A stretch of 64,000 bases of DNA from a virus. A program made the position numbers and the translations under genes. Location: IMG/VR virus record IMGVR_UViG_3300028840_008186, positions 1 to 64,000 of that record; one strand, written 5' to 3'. The notes beneath the pieces were generated by a model that ran no database searches, had not been told where the DNA came from, and saw only the letters and a program-made list of their open reading frames with translations. Positions within the stretch are counted from its first letter, which is position 1. Each line of letters opens with the position of its first letter. This document shows positions 8,320-18,300 of this stretch, piece by piece.

Positions 8320-10407
8320 TTAATCTCCTGGGAGCGGCAAGAACTTCATGTATTCTTTAGTCCCTACCCAATATAATATCGCGCGGCACTGCCTAAAGAA
8401 AAGCTCTTGTAGTGCCTTGAATGAGACTTCCTGATTTATAACTATATGAAAATTGTAGTTCCTACCAGCAAACTGGGTACCAGCCTCTCCAAAAGACCCA
8501 CTATCATAATCCAAACCATAAAGGTTCGATAGCATATGAGCCCGAATCTGATCCGGCCTGGTATAACTATACCCAGTACAATCTGCGCTCACTCTCTTGC
8601 CTATTACCATATCAGCAGTGGAATTGCCTGACTGGGTAACTGTTCCTACCCTGTACAAAACCCCTCCCGGAAGCTGCGCCCACTCATCCTCATCCGCAGT
8701 GCCTACTTGCGTATTCGTTTTTGTTTTAGAGGGTTCATAAGCAACCTCTATCTCCAACCGCCGAATGAGAAAGTAACCTTCTGGATCGAAGCCAACGCCC
8801 CCGCCTATATAAAAAGAAAAACAAGAATTCGTGAAATAATGCCAGGTATGTTCCTGACCGCCGGCACACGGATACCAATGCTCCACGTGGTCAGGATCGG
8901 GGTAGTCATCTGGGTAATCCCCTTCGTAAAGATCTGGACTGCGGTCCAAGTAGGTAGTCGTATTGGGAGCGTTTATGTTGACCCCGTCGCAAGCCGATGA
9001 AAACAGAAAGAGCCCCGCAGAACCTCCAGAATACCCATGATGAAACCTGAGCTCGAATTGGCCCGAAGATTCCCAAAGCCCTCGCACTACTTCATATTCG
9101 AATGTAATCTTGAAATATTTTGGGGTTCCTTCTGGTTTACTAGCATTAGGGAAGCCCCATACAGGAAGTACTTGAGGATCGCCGCCGCACATACAATGCT
9201 CGCAATCATTCTGATATTGTTCTTCATCAGACAAAGCCGGATCATAGCATGAAGCGGAAAGTGTAGTCCGCGACAGAGTGTTTTCTTCCTCCTGGTGTTT
9301 ATGGCCCTCTGGATCCTCAAGAAGCTCCAATACCTTTTGAACCTCCCCTAGATCGTACTTTGGCGTTAAAGTGGAGGGGTCTTGATTGGGGTCATTGGTA
9401 AAGCGAATATCGTCTTCAATTGAAGTATTAACCTGCTTGTAGATAGACGGAAGGGTATGAAATACGATGATACCCTTTCCTTCGTAGCCCGAATAGGCAG
9501 AATTCCAAGAACCGTCCGCGTTCTGACTCCCATCTCCGGCTCCGCAATATTTAGTGATATTGTTATCCTCATCGCCGTCCGCAATTTCCTTCTGCCGAAT
9601 ATCGTCTACATATACGTTCTCAATCCCAGACATCGGATGATCTGATAACAAATAAACATACTCGGTCTGTATTTCAGCAATGTTTGCCCCTTTATCGTGC
9701 TCCACTTCTATAGTCTCGTTGTAGCCTCGCGCAGTTACATTAAACGTATTTCCGTTCCGCGAAGACACCAATACAAGCTCGGAGTCGATTTGCGCTACAA
9801 AAGAACTCTGAGAGGGAAACCGAGAGCCATCTGTGATCTCAATATCTCCAACGAAATCTGCGGTTATGTCTTCAATTATGGTAGTTTTGCCGCCAGCATC
9901 GACCGCCAGACTGGGGACTCTTTCCGGAGAGCCGTAGATGGTATTGATAACCTTGCCTAAATCATCTGGATCCATACCTGGATAGTCGTCATAAGTAGCA
10001 ATAGGCCAAGGGCTCCGTTTCTCCAACAAGGTGCTATAATCTACTATTTCCACTACGCAAGAATCCAATGTGATCTGCTTTAGACCAGCGCTGATTCCAT
10101 AGTAGATCAATTTGTAGGATTCGGAGTCTTCGTGCGCCCAATAAATATAAGTAGCATGCCCTATAAATCGACCCATATCCGAAAAGCGATCATATCCAAA
10201 AACAGGCTTGGAATTATTGAGAGCCAGGGTATAAGAACCGTTGGACACTTGCATGGTGGAGGGGTCGAAACTGGGATTGCGACCAGACAAGTTCAATATC
10301 AGCCCTATCCATTCCTCCCCAAACCGGTAATGCGTCCTTTCAGAAATATACATACTCCCGAACTGGACATAAACCGTAGGATTCTTTAAGTGCCTTGGAT
10401 AAGTCAT
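8320..10407 (-). CDS. Tail tip/hub protein
   Basis: A 695-residue protein lying downstream of the tape measure and Dit-like genes, where siphoviruses encode the tail hub (lambda gpJ or Tal position). The N-terminal portion (FGEEWIGLILNLSGRNPSF, then NGSYTLALNN) resembles hub domain beginnings. The C-terminal part (QEVSFKALQELFFRQCRAI, then LYWVGTKEYMKFLPLPGD) resembles the hub domain that handles ring assembly but stops early; the next gene could supply the rest. Assignment rests on position and fold-like pattern, not on a catalytic motif. Confidence 0.6.
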   Translation of the reverse strand: MTYPRHLKNPTVYVQFGSMYISERTHYRFGEEWIGLILNLSGRNPSFDPSTMQVSNGSYTLALNNSKPVFGYDRFSDMGRFIGHATYIYWAHEDSESYKLIYYGISAGLKQITLDSCVVEIVDYSTLLEKRSPWPIATYDDYPGMDPDDLGKVINTIYGSPERVPSLAVDAGGKTTIIEDITADFVGDIEITDGSRFPSQSSFVAQIDSELVLVSSRNGNTFNVTARGYNETIEVEHDKGANIAEIQTEYVYLLSDHPMSGIENVYVDDIRQKEIADGDEDNNITKYCGAGDGSQNADGSWNSAYSGYEGKGIIVFHTLPSIYKQVNTSIEDDIRFTNDPNQDPSTLTPKYDLGEVQKVLELLEDPEGHKHQEEENTLSRTTLSASCYDPALSDEEQYQNDCEHCMCGGDPQVLPVWGFPNASKPEGTPKYFKITFEYEVVRGLWESSGQFELRFHHGYSGGSAGLFLFSSACDGVNINAPNTTTYLDRSPDLYEGDYPDDYPDPDHVEHWYPCAGGQEHTWHYFTNSCFSFYIGGGVGFDPEGYFLIRRLEIEVAYEPSKTKTNTQVGTADEDEWAQLPGGVLYRVGTVTQSGNSTADMVIGKRVSADCTGYSYTRPDQIRAHMLSNLYGLDYDSGSFGEAGTQFAGRNYNFHIVINQEVSFKALQELFFRQCRAILYWVGTKEYMKFLPLPGD

Positions 10408-10823
10408 TTACCTTGCCTCCACTCTTTGATCGTTTTGTGACTCAATAACTCCGTCCCGCAATGGTCACAAACCCAATATGTTTTATACCCATACCGATTC
10501 TCCCGGCCTTGGGGCGGTAGATTGAAGTGCCTCATAGTGCCCCTACAATCCCGGCACTTGGGGTAATAACGCGTGGGCCGAGGAGGTCGCGGAGGCAAAA
10601 ACCGATAATTCTCATAGCCTCTGTTACGAGGAAGCTGTTCCAATAGATGTACCATAGATTCTCTATTGAACTGTTCATAAACGCAGCGGGGGCAGTACCA
10701 CATGCTCCCATATCCATAGCGATTAAAAGGCCCTTTGGGTGGGAGGGCTCTGATACGAAGAGGTATATTACAATCTGGACATCTCGGCATCCTGACTATA
10801 TCAGTTATAGACAAACCACTCAT
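10404..10823 (-). CDS. Double zinc-ribbon protein
   Basis: A 139-residue basic protein with two zinc ribbons: CPDC (15-18) paired with CPRC, and CRDC paired with CDHC. Each is followed or preceded by the same LPPxGxxNRYGYxxxWxC block, so the protein is an internal duplication. The gene upstream carries a third copy of this unit. Overlap of four bases (ATGA) with that gene. Such proteins inside a tail operon are odd; they could be structural zinc-bound virion components or regulators. No function is known to me. Confidence 0.65.
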   Translation of the reverse strand: MSGLSITDIVRMPRCPDCNIPLRIRALPPKGPFNRYGYGSMWYCPRCVYEQFNRESMVHLLEQLPRNRGYENYRFLPPRPPRPTRYYPKCRDCRGTMRHFNLPPQGRENRYGYKTYWVCDHCGTELLSHKTIKEWRQGK

Positions 10824-11212
10824 GCGCTTTTTTGCTCCTCTTTGAGCTTGGATACAATTTTTTTAACGCTTTCTGAATTGAACTGCTCATAAAGGCAATC
10901 TCCCCTCGTACAGTACCACATGCTCCCATATCCATAGCGATTATTCTTGCCTTTAGGCGGAAGATGTCTCAAACTTAAAGGCCCTCCGCAATCCGGACAG
11001 GGCAAAGGCTTTACGAACTCTTTTTCATCACTTAATTTGGGCTGGGTTTTCGAACTTATGAAAATAGGACGCTCTTTCTCCGCTAGGATCTCTTGATAAA
11101 GCTCGAAGGCTTTGGTTATGTTAGTAGTGATCCCACTTCGTACAAAAATCTTTTTAGCCCGGGCCAACGCAGCGACCCTATCACTGAACTCTTTTTTACT
11201 CAACCGCTTCAT
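10820..11212 (-). CDS. Zinc-ribbon protein with helical N-terminus
   Basis: A 130-residue protein. A Lys-rich helical region (about 1-70) precedes one zinc ribbon CPDC...WYCTRGDC with the block LPPKGKNNRYGYGSMWYC shared with the next gene. The ATG at 11212 was preferred to an upstream in-frame ATG at 11221 because GGGAGG ends nine bases before 11212 but directly abuts 11221. It follows the giant Cys-rich gene by one base. Probably a paralogue of half of the 10404-10823 protein. Confidence 0.65.
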   Translation of the reverse strand: MKRLSKKEFSDRVAALARAKKIFVRSGITTNITKAFELYQEILAEKERPIFISSKTQPKLSDEKEFVKPLPCPDCGGPLSLRHLPPKGKNNRYGYGSMWYCTRGDCLYEQFNSESVKKIVSKLKEEQKSA

Positions 11213-11213
11213 A

Positions 11214-14200
11214 CTACTCATCCTCCCATACGCATTGCGGGTAAGCTGGGTAAAACCCCGGCCAATAAGTATTAACGCGCCCATTCATATTATCATCATC
11301 CCCATCCACTTCCCAGCAGCGCGTATCAAAGTCCCAGTCCCCTACAAAAATCCTTTCATTGTCATATCCATAAGTAGTCGGGTAAGGCGGGCATGCTATA
11401 GGCCTATCAGGATCAGTATCATTATAATAATAATACCCAGGATGCATACACGCTACACTAGGCTGGCAACTTGGGCAATACGGGGAGTTAAATCTCTCAC
11501 CGGTAGGGATAGCATTCCCACAAAATGCGTCTCCGCACTGTGACATTCCGCCTAAATAACCATCGCACTTCGAGCGAGATACAAAGAAAAGAGGCCATTC
11601 CCCCATATAATCGCCGAAGCAGTCCCACATATCTGCGTAACACGCATAATAAGTTGAATTATAAATAGCCCACTTAGTACCAGGCTTTACTACGCATGGC
11701 CAATAAGGCATTCCTAAATCCTCAAGCCAATTATTTTCTACCCCTCCGCACAACCCATTGCTAGGCTCCCGCCTAGCGTTTAATTTTATCTCTACCGCAT
11801 CGCACTGAGTAGTAGTACCTGCATTGAAAAGCCTTAAAGTAGCTACCCCTGTATCAGACTCTCCATAAGGTTCCTCCGGACAAGAATCGAATACTACTTC
11901 CACGCTACCAACTCCCTCATGTGCTCCATTAAAATAAACTTTGCTGGAATCGAAATTAGATTCTAATGTCCAATCATAATAAGATTCTGGACCATCTGTA
12001 GTAAAGGTTTGAGAAGTTTGCGTCCAATCACAACCATGATGATAATTAGGGTCGCTTAAAAAAACACTATTACACGCGCACGCAGTCATATGTAAGTCTG
12101 AGTAAAGTATAGTCCCTTCTCCCGGCCCTTGCTCACTCACAGTCAACGTCAATTCGTAAACCAGACGCCACCCTGTGCCGCTCCCATCTGAACTGCAATA
12201 AAGCCCTAACGCAAATTGAGCACCCACTTCTGCGTCCGAAGATATAGCCACAATAACATCAAGACATCCTATACATTGATAGTGATCAGTAGACCAAAGG
12301 AAATCAGCATCTCCCACTATCGAATCCAATTTGGTTATTAGCCAGCCATAATAAGTCACACCCTGTCCACCAGAACAAGGGCTGCCAAGAACGCTGTGTG
12401 CATACAGTGAATAATCGTAAGAGCCCCCAGCATTGACGTTCGTCGTAACAGGGGAAATACTAACTAAACAACAATCTAAAAACTCCTTACAGAATATTAT
12501 CACGCTATCCACCCAATTACCATCGCAATATAAACTTAAATCATGAGACGTTTCTACAGTATGCTGTACCGGACAAAATTGTATTTGGGTACTATCAGAC
12601 ACAGAGTAACGATCACCGCTGTCACAAAGCGGGTAGCCTATAGCGGGCGTAGTAGTAACCCACCCGCCCCAAAACTCACTAATAACCCAATCGTAAGTCC
12701 GATCAGGACAAGCATTGTCTACATGAAAATCCACGTGCACAAGAGTCATGTCCATTACCATTGAACGGTAGATCTCCTCCGTTATCTCATGCGTATCACA
12801 TCCAATTAATGCATCATCGCAATAACACGCAGTAATACTAATCTCATGAGTAGCCCTGACCGTATAATTATCTCTATTACACTTCAATTCTATCGTAGCA
12901 GAACCTTCTTCTGTCCCAGCCGTAAATTGAGCTCCATACCCATCAGTGTCCGTAATTATACCGCACCCGGTAGGCGCTCCATCCGCTATATCCCACCAAA
13001 AGTCATTGCTAGGGCAAGTTGGAAACTTCTGATTATCCGGCGGATCTCCATCCACGCCGTGTACTAAGGCATCTAATTGTACAGTGCCCTCCACCGGCAC
13101 AGAACTAGGCCCAGATATTGCGTAAATACCAGAACAGCAATCCCGTACTGCTACTGGATAAACATCAATCTCATAGCCACCGCAAAGTAAACTTATTGTG
13201 CCCACCGTATAGTCAACGCCTTGAATAGTCTCGCTAGTACCCCCACTGATTTTCGTAGGACAATCGTCTTGAGGATCGAAATCAACATCTGGAAGAAATA
13301 AGGCTATTGCCCAAGAAAAATCTGTAGTAGGACAAGGACTCACGCCTCGGTTTTTTACACTGAACCCATCCGCATATCCGTCATTCCGCGCCACGTCCAA
13401 TATCAAAGCCTCCCGATCCTCTCCATTTATTGTCATAAGCTCATCGGGATTGAAAAATGCATTATGCAAAGTAACGCCACTGTAATCGATATCTCCAGCG
13501 CACTCGCAAGAAGTACCAGATTCTACTACTATCTGAGCGGTAGACAAAGGCGAGGGACACTCTCCGCAAGTTACCTGTACTTCTACCATACCATCTACTG
13601 TTCCTGAATAAAAATACATTCCCGTGCCCTGAAGAGTAGAGTTCGTTCCCCCTGGAGTAGACTGATTACCATTGGCATCCTCGAGGTAGCAATCCGACCC
13701 AGCCGGGTAATTTGTAATTTGCCAAGTATAATGATGGTAGGTATCTACCCCGTCCTTATCGCAGTAGTAACCAGTGTCCGGCCAAAGTTCATTATATTTA
13801 TTAGTGAGCTGGAGCACCCCAGTAACCTCAGTACCGACTGTAGCAGAAGAGGGATCTATTTCTTCTATACAAGTGCAACAGTCTATAACTTCTATGATTT
13901 GCGACGAAACTATATCGCCCTTACAATTCAAAGTTATTACTATATAACCATCCCCCTGTTCTCCTGCATTCAAAACAGCCGTATCGCCCGTCGCATCTCC
14001 ATCGTAATTCGCATATTCTGCTGAATTCAAATCCCATGTATAATCATCGGTGCATGGAGAAGTAGAATGCTTTCCATCTATATATAAGTCAAGAACGTCT
14101 CCTACTTGCACTTGCATAGAACCTGGTACATCATCCGATTGAATAACTTCATTGCCAGTGCATACGCAGCCTAAAAGAATGATAACTATAGAATCGCACT

Positions 14201-14570
14201 CGCACCCCTCCCAAGCATCAGGATGCTCCGGATGCTTGCAATGTAAATAAACGGTATCCGAATCGCCTGTTATAGGAGCGGTATAAGTAACCGAAAGACC
14301 CCAAACACTATCTTCATTAGCTGTACTCAATCCCTCTGTTGTGTTCTCAATTGTGCCCAATTCGCACGTCCAATAAAAATAATCACCAGAACATGGAGCA
14401 ACCGCATACCGTCCTTGCACAGTAAGCACTTGCGTGCCCTCTAATTCCATATCTAAATTATCGTAGCCTATAAATTCACTACCAGCATGGCAGATAGGCC
14501 CATCGCATCCGCACCCACAAGCACCGAATCGAATAGGAAGCGTGTCACAATTTGGAATAGGCCGGGACAT
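11214..14570 (-). CDS. Giant cysteine-rich Ig-like repeat tail protein
   Basis: An 1,118-residue acidic protein with about 60 cysteines. It is built from roughly eight Ig-like (Big-type) beta domains, each with a Cys-x-x-x-[DY]-[FY]-x-W core (for example SGDYFYWTC, CTDDYTWDL, CPTTDFSWAI, CPSNDFWWDI, CPDRTYDWVI) and a closing strand ending in paired cysteines such as VIDCCTC or VRDCCSG. The last 200 residues are a different Cys/Tyr-rich region. No signal peptide. Located between Dit-like and hub genes, so probably a tail-tip or side-fibre component. The cysteines may bind metal or form disulfides after release. I know no characterised counterpart. Confidence 0.7.
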   Translation of the reverse strand: MSRPIPNCDTLPIRFGACGCGCDGPICHAGSEFIGYDNLDMELEGTQVLTVQGRYAVAPCSGDYFYWTCELGTIENTTEGLSTANEDSVWGLSVTYTAPITGDSDTVYLHCKHPEHPDAWEGCECDSIVIILLGCVCTGNEVIQSDDVPGSMQVQVGDVLDLYIDGKHSTSPCTDDYTWDLNSAEYANYDGDATGDTAVLNAGEQGDGYIVITLNCKGDIVSSQIIEVIDCCTCIEEIDPSSATVGTEVTGVLQLTNKYNELWPDTGYYCDKDGVDTYHHYTWQITNYPAGSDCYLEDANGNQSTPGGTNSTLQGTGMYFYSGTVDGMVEVQVTCGECPSPLSTAQIVVESGTSCECAGDIDYSGVTLHNAFFNPDELMTINGEDREALILDVARNDGYADGFSVKNRGVSPCPTTDFSWAIALFLPDVDFDPQDDCPTKISGGTSETIQGVDYTVGTISLLCGGYEIDVYPVAVRDCCSGIYAISGPSSVPVEGTVQLDALVHGVDGDPPDNQKFPTCPSNDFWWDIADGAPTGCGIITDTDGYGAQFTAGTEEGSATIELKCNRDNYTVRATHEISITACYCDDALIGCDTHEITEEIYRSMVMDMTLVHVDFHVDNACPDRTYDWVISEFWGGWVTTTPAIGYPLCDSGDRYSVSDSTQIQFCPVQHTVETSHDLSLYCDGNWVDSVIIFCKEFLDCCLVSISPVTTNVNAGGSYDYSLYAHSVLGSPCSGGQGVTYYGWLITKLDSIVGDADFLWSTDHYQCIGCLDVIVAISSDAEVGAQFALGLYCSSDGSGTGWRLVYELTLTVSEQGPGEGTILYSDLHMTACACNSVFLSDPNYHHGCDWTQTSQTFTTDGPESYYDWTLESNFDSSKVYFNGAHEGVGSVEVVFDSCPEEPYGESDTGVATLRLFNAGTTTQCDAVEIKLNARREPSNGLCGGVENNWLEDLGMPYWPCVVKPGTKWAIYNSTYYACYADMWDCFGDYMGEWPLFFVSRSKCDGYLGGMSQCGDAFCGNAIPTGERFNSPYCPSCQPSVACMHPGYYYYNDTDPDRPIACPPYPTTYGYDNERIFVGDWDFDTRCWEVDGDDDNMNGRVNTYWPGFYPAYPQCVWEDE

Positions 14571-15343
14571 TAAAATACCTCCCGAACGGACATAGTGAAA
14601 GTTTGGTAGTAAGGCAAGAGATCGCCACTAGGAGAGGTTCCTCCCGGGATTACATAGGGGAAGCTGGCCGGTCCCAAAAGCTCCACGTACCGAAGCGTTC
14701 CGTCATGATCATACATATAAAAAGGGAGCAATCCATCATCGGTATCTACTAAACACTGCTTAAATACATCCATTTTCGTAGAGCCCATAGTAAATTTATA
14801 TTCATAGGCCCATTTGGATTCGCCTCGTTTCAGACCCCAACGATGCCCCGACCGTGTGTATCTAATATCTTGATTGGGCTCTCGAGTCGGAACAGGACCT
14901 GGGAAATCGGGGTGGACGTCAAAAACCTTCGTGCCCAGCGTCAACTCTGCTATATACGGATCTGACTTTGGAGTAAACGTCAACTGGTAAGACGTTGGGT
15001 ATTCATCCCCATACATCAAAGGCGTGCTCCATGACGCAACAAACTCTGATGAGTCGGGAATGGAGGATGAATACAGTTGATGCCCCGACCCATCGCTAAT
15101 CGTCACGGTTTCAGATGCCAGATTGTGACGGCTGATTGCAAAGAAATCTATAGGCACGCCGGTCCCAAAATTGGACAGAGCGATAGTCCAAGGCGCAGCA
15201 CCGCCTTGCGTCCGCATCCAAAGATCATTCCGGTCCCCATCGTACAAACGAGACGCAGGATAGGCAGTACTTGGAGATCCGTAAGTAAATGAAATGGTAG
15301 CATCCCGAAGAATATTGTTGGTGACCAGCTTGATATTTTCCAT
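14570..15343 (-). CDS. Distal tail-like protein
   Basis: A 257-residue protein directly downstream of the tape measure gene, the usual place of the distal tail protein in siphoviruses. The N-terminal half (PASRLYDGDRNDLWMR, WTIALSNFG, FFAISRHNL) looks like a discoidin/F5-8-type galactose-binding sandwich. The C-terminal half (KWAYEYKFTMGSTKMDVF...YYQTFTMSVREVF) resembles tail-ring domains. Start shares a spacer of three bases with the tape measure stop; its stop overlaps the next ATG by one base (TAATG). Confidence 0.6.
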   Translation of the reverse strand: MENIKLVTNNILRDATISFTYGSPSTAYPASRLYDGDRNDLWMRTQGGAAPWTIALSNFGTGVPIDFFAISRHNLASETVTISDGSGHQLYSSSIPDSSEFVASWSTPLMYGDEYPTSYQLTFTPKSDPYIAELTLGTKVFDVHPDFPGPVPTREPNQDIRYTRSGHRWGLKRGESKWAYEYKFTMGSTKMDVFKQCLVDTDDGLLPFYMYDHDGTLRYVELLGPASFPYVIPGGTSPSGDLLPYYQTFTMSVREVF

Positions 15344-15346
15344 GAT

Positions 15347-18300
15347 TTACCCCAACATTGGCGCTTGGCCTAATCTTTGGAGACGTTGAATATCGAAAGC
15401 CAGCTTTCGCGCGTCTCCCGCATAATTATTGAGATTGATAGTACCGGCTCCCTGTCCGCTTGCTGCCGCCGCGCTCATAACATGTTGTAAGTTCTGAATG
15501 GAACCATCGATCCGCTGTAGGTACTGGTTCCCTTCTATCATCAACCGGCTATGATAGGCCAGCTTACTATCCAGAGACTTAATCCCAAGATTGGTTGTGC
15601 TCAGAAACTGTCCCAGATCGGGAGGCGTCATGTTCCACAAGTAAGCACTAAGTGTTTCAAACCCTTCTTGATTAGCAAGTCTGAGTTCTCGCAAGGACTC
15701 TATTATATTCCTCAAAAGACCGCCCTCGCCAGCAGAAGTAGGAACAGCGCCGCCCTCTGCAAAACGCAACGGCGCAACCGTCCCTCCCTTCGCATACCGA
15801 GGGATCACGTCTACAAAAGACTTAGTGGCTTTAGCTATGCCACCCTTCGCATACCGAGGGATCACGTCTACATAAGACTTTAAAGTACCAACGAAACCCC
15901 CTCTAGTAAATTTAGGAACCGCATCTATAGCAACCTTGCCTTTATTCAACGCCTCGAGGAACATTGTGCCATACTTTTGTACAGCCGATTTCTTAACAAC
16001 GTACTCGCCCGGAGTTAGCCACGCCGGTATAGTATCAGTGCCTTTGGCCTTAGCCCCTAGATCGGCTGGGTGGGGGGCTTCGCCGCCCTCGGCGAAGGTA
16101 GAACCATAATATTGATTGCCTGTGAGAGGGTTGATGCCCTCAAATGCGTGGGAAGCACCTGAGTCCTCTGCTACTGTTTTTTGGTGGGCTATTACGTTGT
16201 AGTGCTTATCATGGATATCGAATTCCTCAATAGCCGCGAGTCGGTCCAATTCGAATTTTGCGCCGGAGTCTACTTCGAAATATTTGGGTTCGATTGTTGC
16301 ATTTTGAAGATCTCTAATAGAACCACGCACTACCTCAATACTAGCTGCCATATCCCCCGCCATACGGGAGTAAGCATCCATCATATCTTGCGCATGTTTC
16401 AAAGCATCTTCCTTTTCGGCTACCCGCAACCGCGTGCGCTCCTTGATAGCCCGTTCTACGACATCACTGGCTTTGGCTACCTTTCTCTCGGCCTCTGCCT
16501 GGCTTAAGGCGGACTCTTCTCCCTTAGCAGCTGCTACGCCTAATTCCACAAATATATCCCTGGCTTCTCCGGCCATCTGCTTGGCCAAATCCTGATTCTC
16601 AATTACATCCGATTGTATTAAATGGTAGGCCTTAGACATCTTGTCTTGGGCCTCTTCGAGCTTATCCGCTTGAAGCTCGGTTTCAGTCATCCCCGCTCGA
16701 CTGATCTTTTTGAGTGCGTCCTCCGCTGTTGAAGCATTGTCTTTAATACTCTCAGCGCCTTCCTTTCGAATCTCAGCTATATCCTCTTGCGCACTTTGTA
16801 TCGCGTCTGCGTAGGCTTCTTCTTTAGTAATTGCATAATTATACGAGGACTGAAGAGAAGACAGCCAATCATTCAATACTTTTTCCTTATCGTCCAGCGT
16901 GCCTCTCTCAATTTCGTCTATAGCCGCTCTGGAATTGCGAACAATGCTTTCTCTTTCTGTAGCACTAATCCGCTCTAAACTTAATCGCGTTTGCAGCCTC
17001 TGTTTCTCAACAGCTATCCTTTTATCAGCTTCCTCACGAGCTATCGCAATGAGCTTATCTTTCCGCTCCCTTTCCTTCTCCAGCACGAGGTATCTGGTAT
17101 TTAACTCTCTCCAAGCTGTATTTTGATGAATCTCAACAAGGCGCTCATTTATATCCGCAACGCTCTCAAGATAACCCTCCTCCGCATCTACCAATTTCCC
17201 AAAAGCGCGATCGTATACACGCTTCCACTCGCCCAAAGCCCTCTCCCGCATCTTAATACTTTTACGCAAAGGCTTTCGGCTCTCTAAGATCTCAATCTCC
17301 CAATCATACGCCTGATTTACAATTTCTCTACGCGCCGCGTAATGATCATCGATCTTCCGTTCCATCTCCTCATAATAACTATCTGCTTTGGCTTTGATCT
17401 GTTGGTGCTCCAATATCTTCTCTTGCACCATGCGATTCCTATAATCAGCCGCTGCCTTTACTGCTTCCTTATAATGATAGTTTTGCTCTTTTTCTAAATA
17501 CTCCTGGTACGCCAAAACTTTTTCCTCAATAGAAGTAAGCTTGTCCTCAAAACCAAACTGGTCTATATTGGTCATAGCTTGGAGGTCTTCTTGTATCTGG
17601 GGAGACAACTTAGCGAACACCTTTTGATATTCTGATATCTGGTGATCAGCATCCTTCTTCATAGTTTCGAGTTCTTTGAGCAGCATTGCGCGAACCTTTG
17701 CAAAATCAGCTGGCTTAAGAAGCCCGCTGTACATATTATCGAACACCGCTGTCAAGTGTTCAGCTGACAAAACAATCTCTTTGTCCATAAGTCCCAAAAC
17801 TCTATCACGTATCCGCTTTAGCTGGATTTCCCTTTGCTTCATTACTTCTTCATACTCAACCCCTGTGATGCCTCTCCACATCGCATGAAGAGGGGCTTGG
17901 GAGATCTTCTTGATAAACTCCCACAATGAGTCGTACCCTCCTGCAAACCGGTTTTTTATCAAAGCAGGATCAGCTGCTAATAGTTCTTCATTGATAGCCG
18001 TAAGCTTCTCTGCATCCTTTACCATAGCATCAGTAAGGCTTGTCTTTTCGTACTCCCTGGTAGCTGCGGCTAGTTCATCAAGATGATTCTTTAATGATTC
18101 AAGAGTAAGTCCCATATCCTCTTCGAGGAATTTAACAAAGTCTTCAGCTTGCTCATCTTCCCTCATGCGCCGAACTGTGTTAGTAAATTCTCTACGACCC
18201 TCTTCTGCTGCTTTTGCCAAAGCATCTGCCCACGACCGGGCTGCTATCGCATGGGATGCAAATTGTTCAGCAGCTTTTCCTGCCTTTTTTGCCGCCCTAT

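Noticed and set aside
15786-15879. Direct repeat considered as a recombination or attachment site
   Set aside because: It lies in frame inside the tape measure gene and encodes the same protein motif twice, so protein-level duplication explains it.
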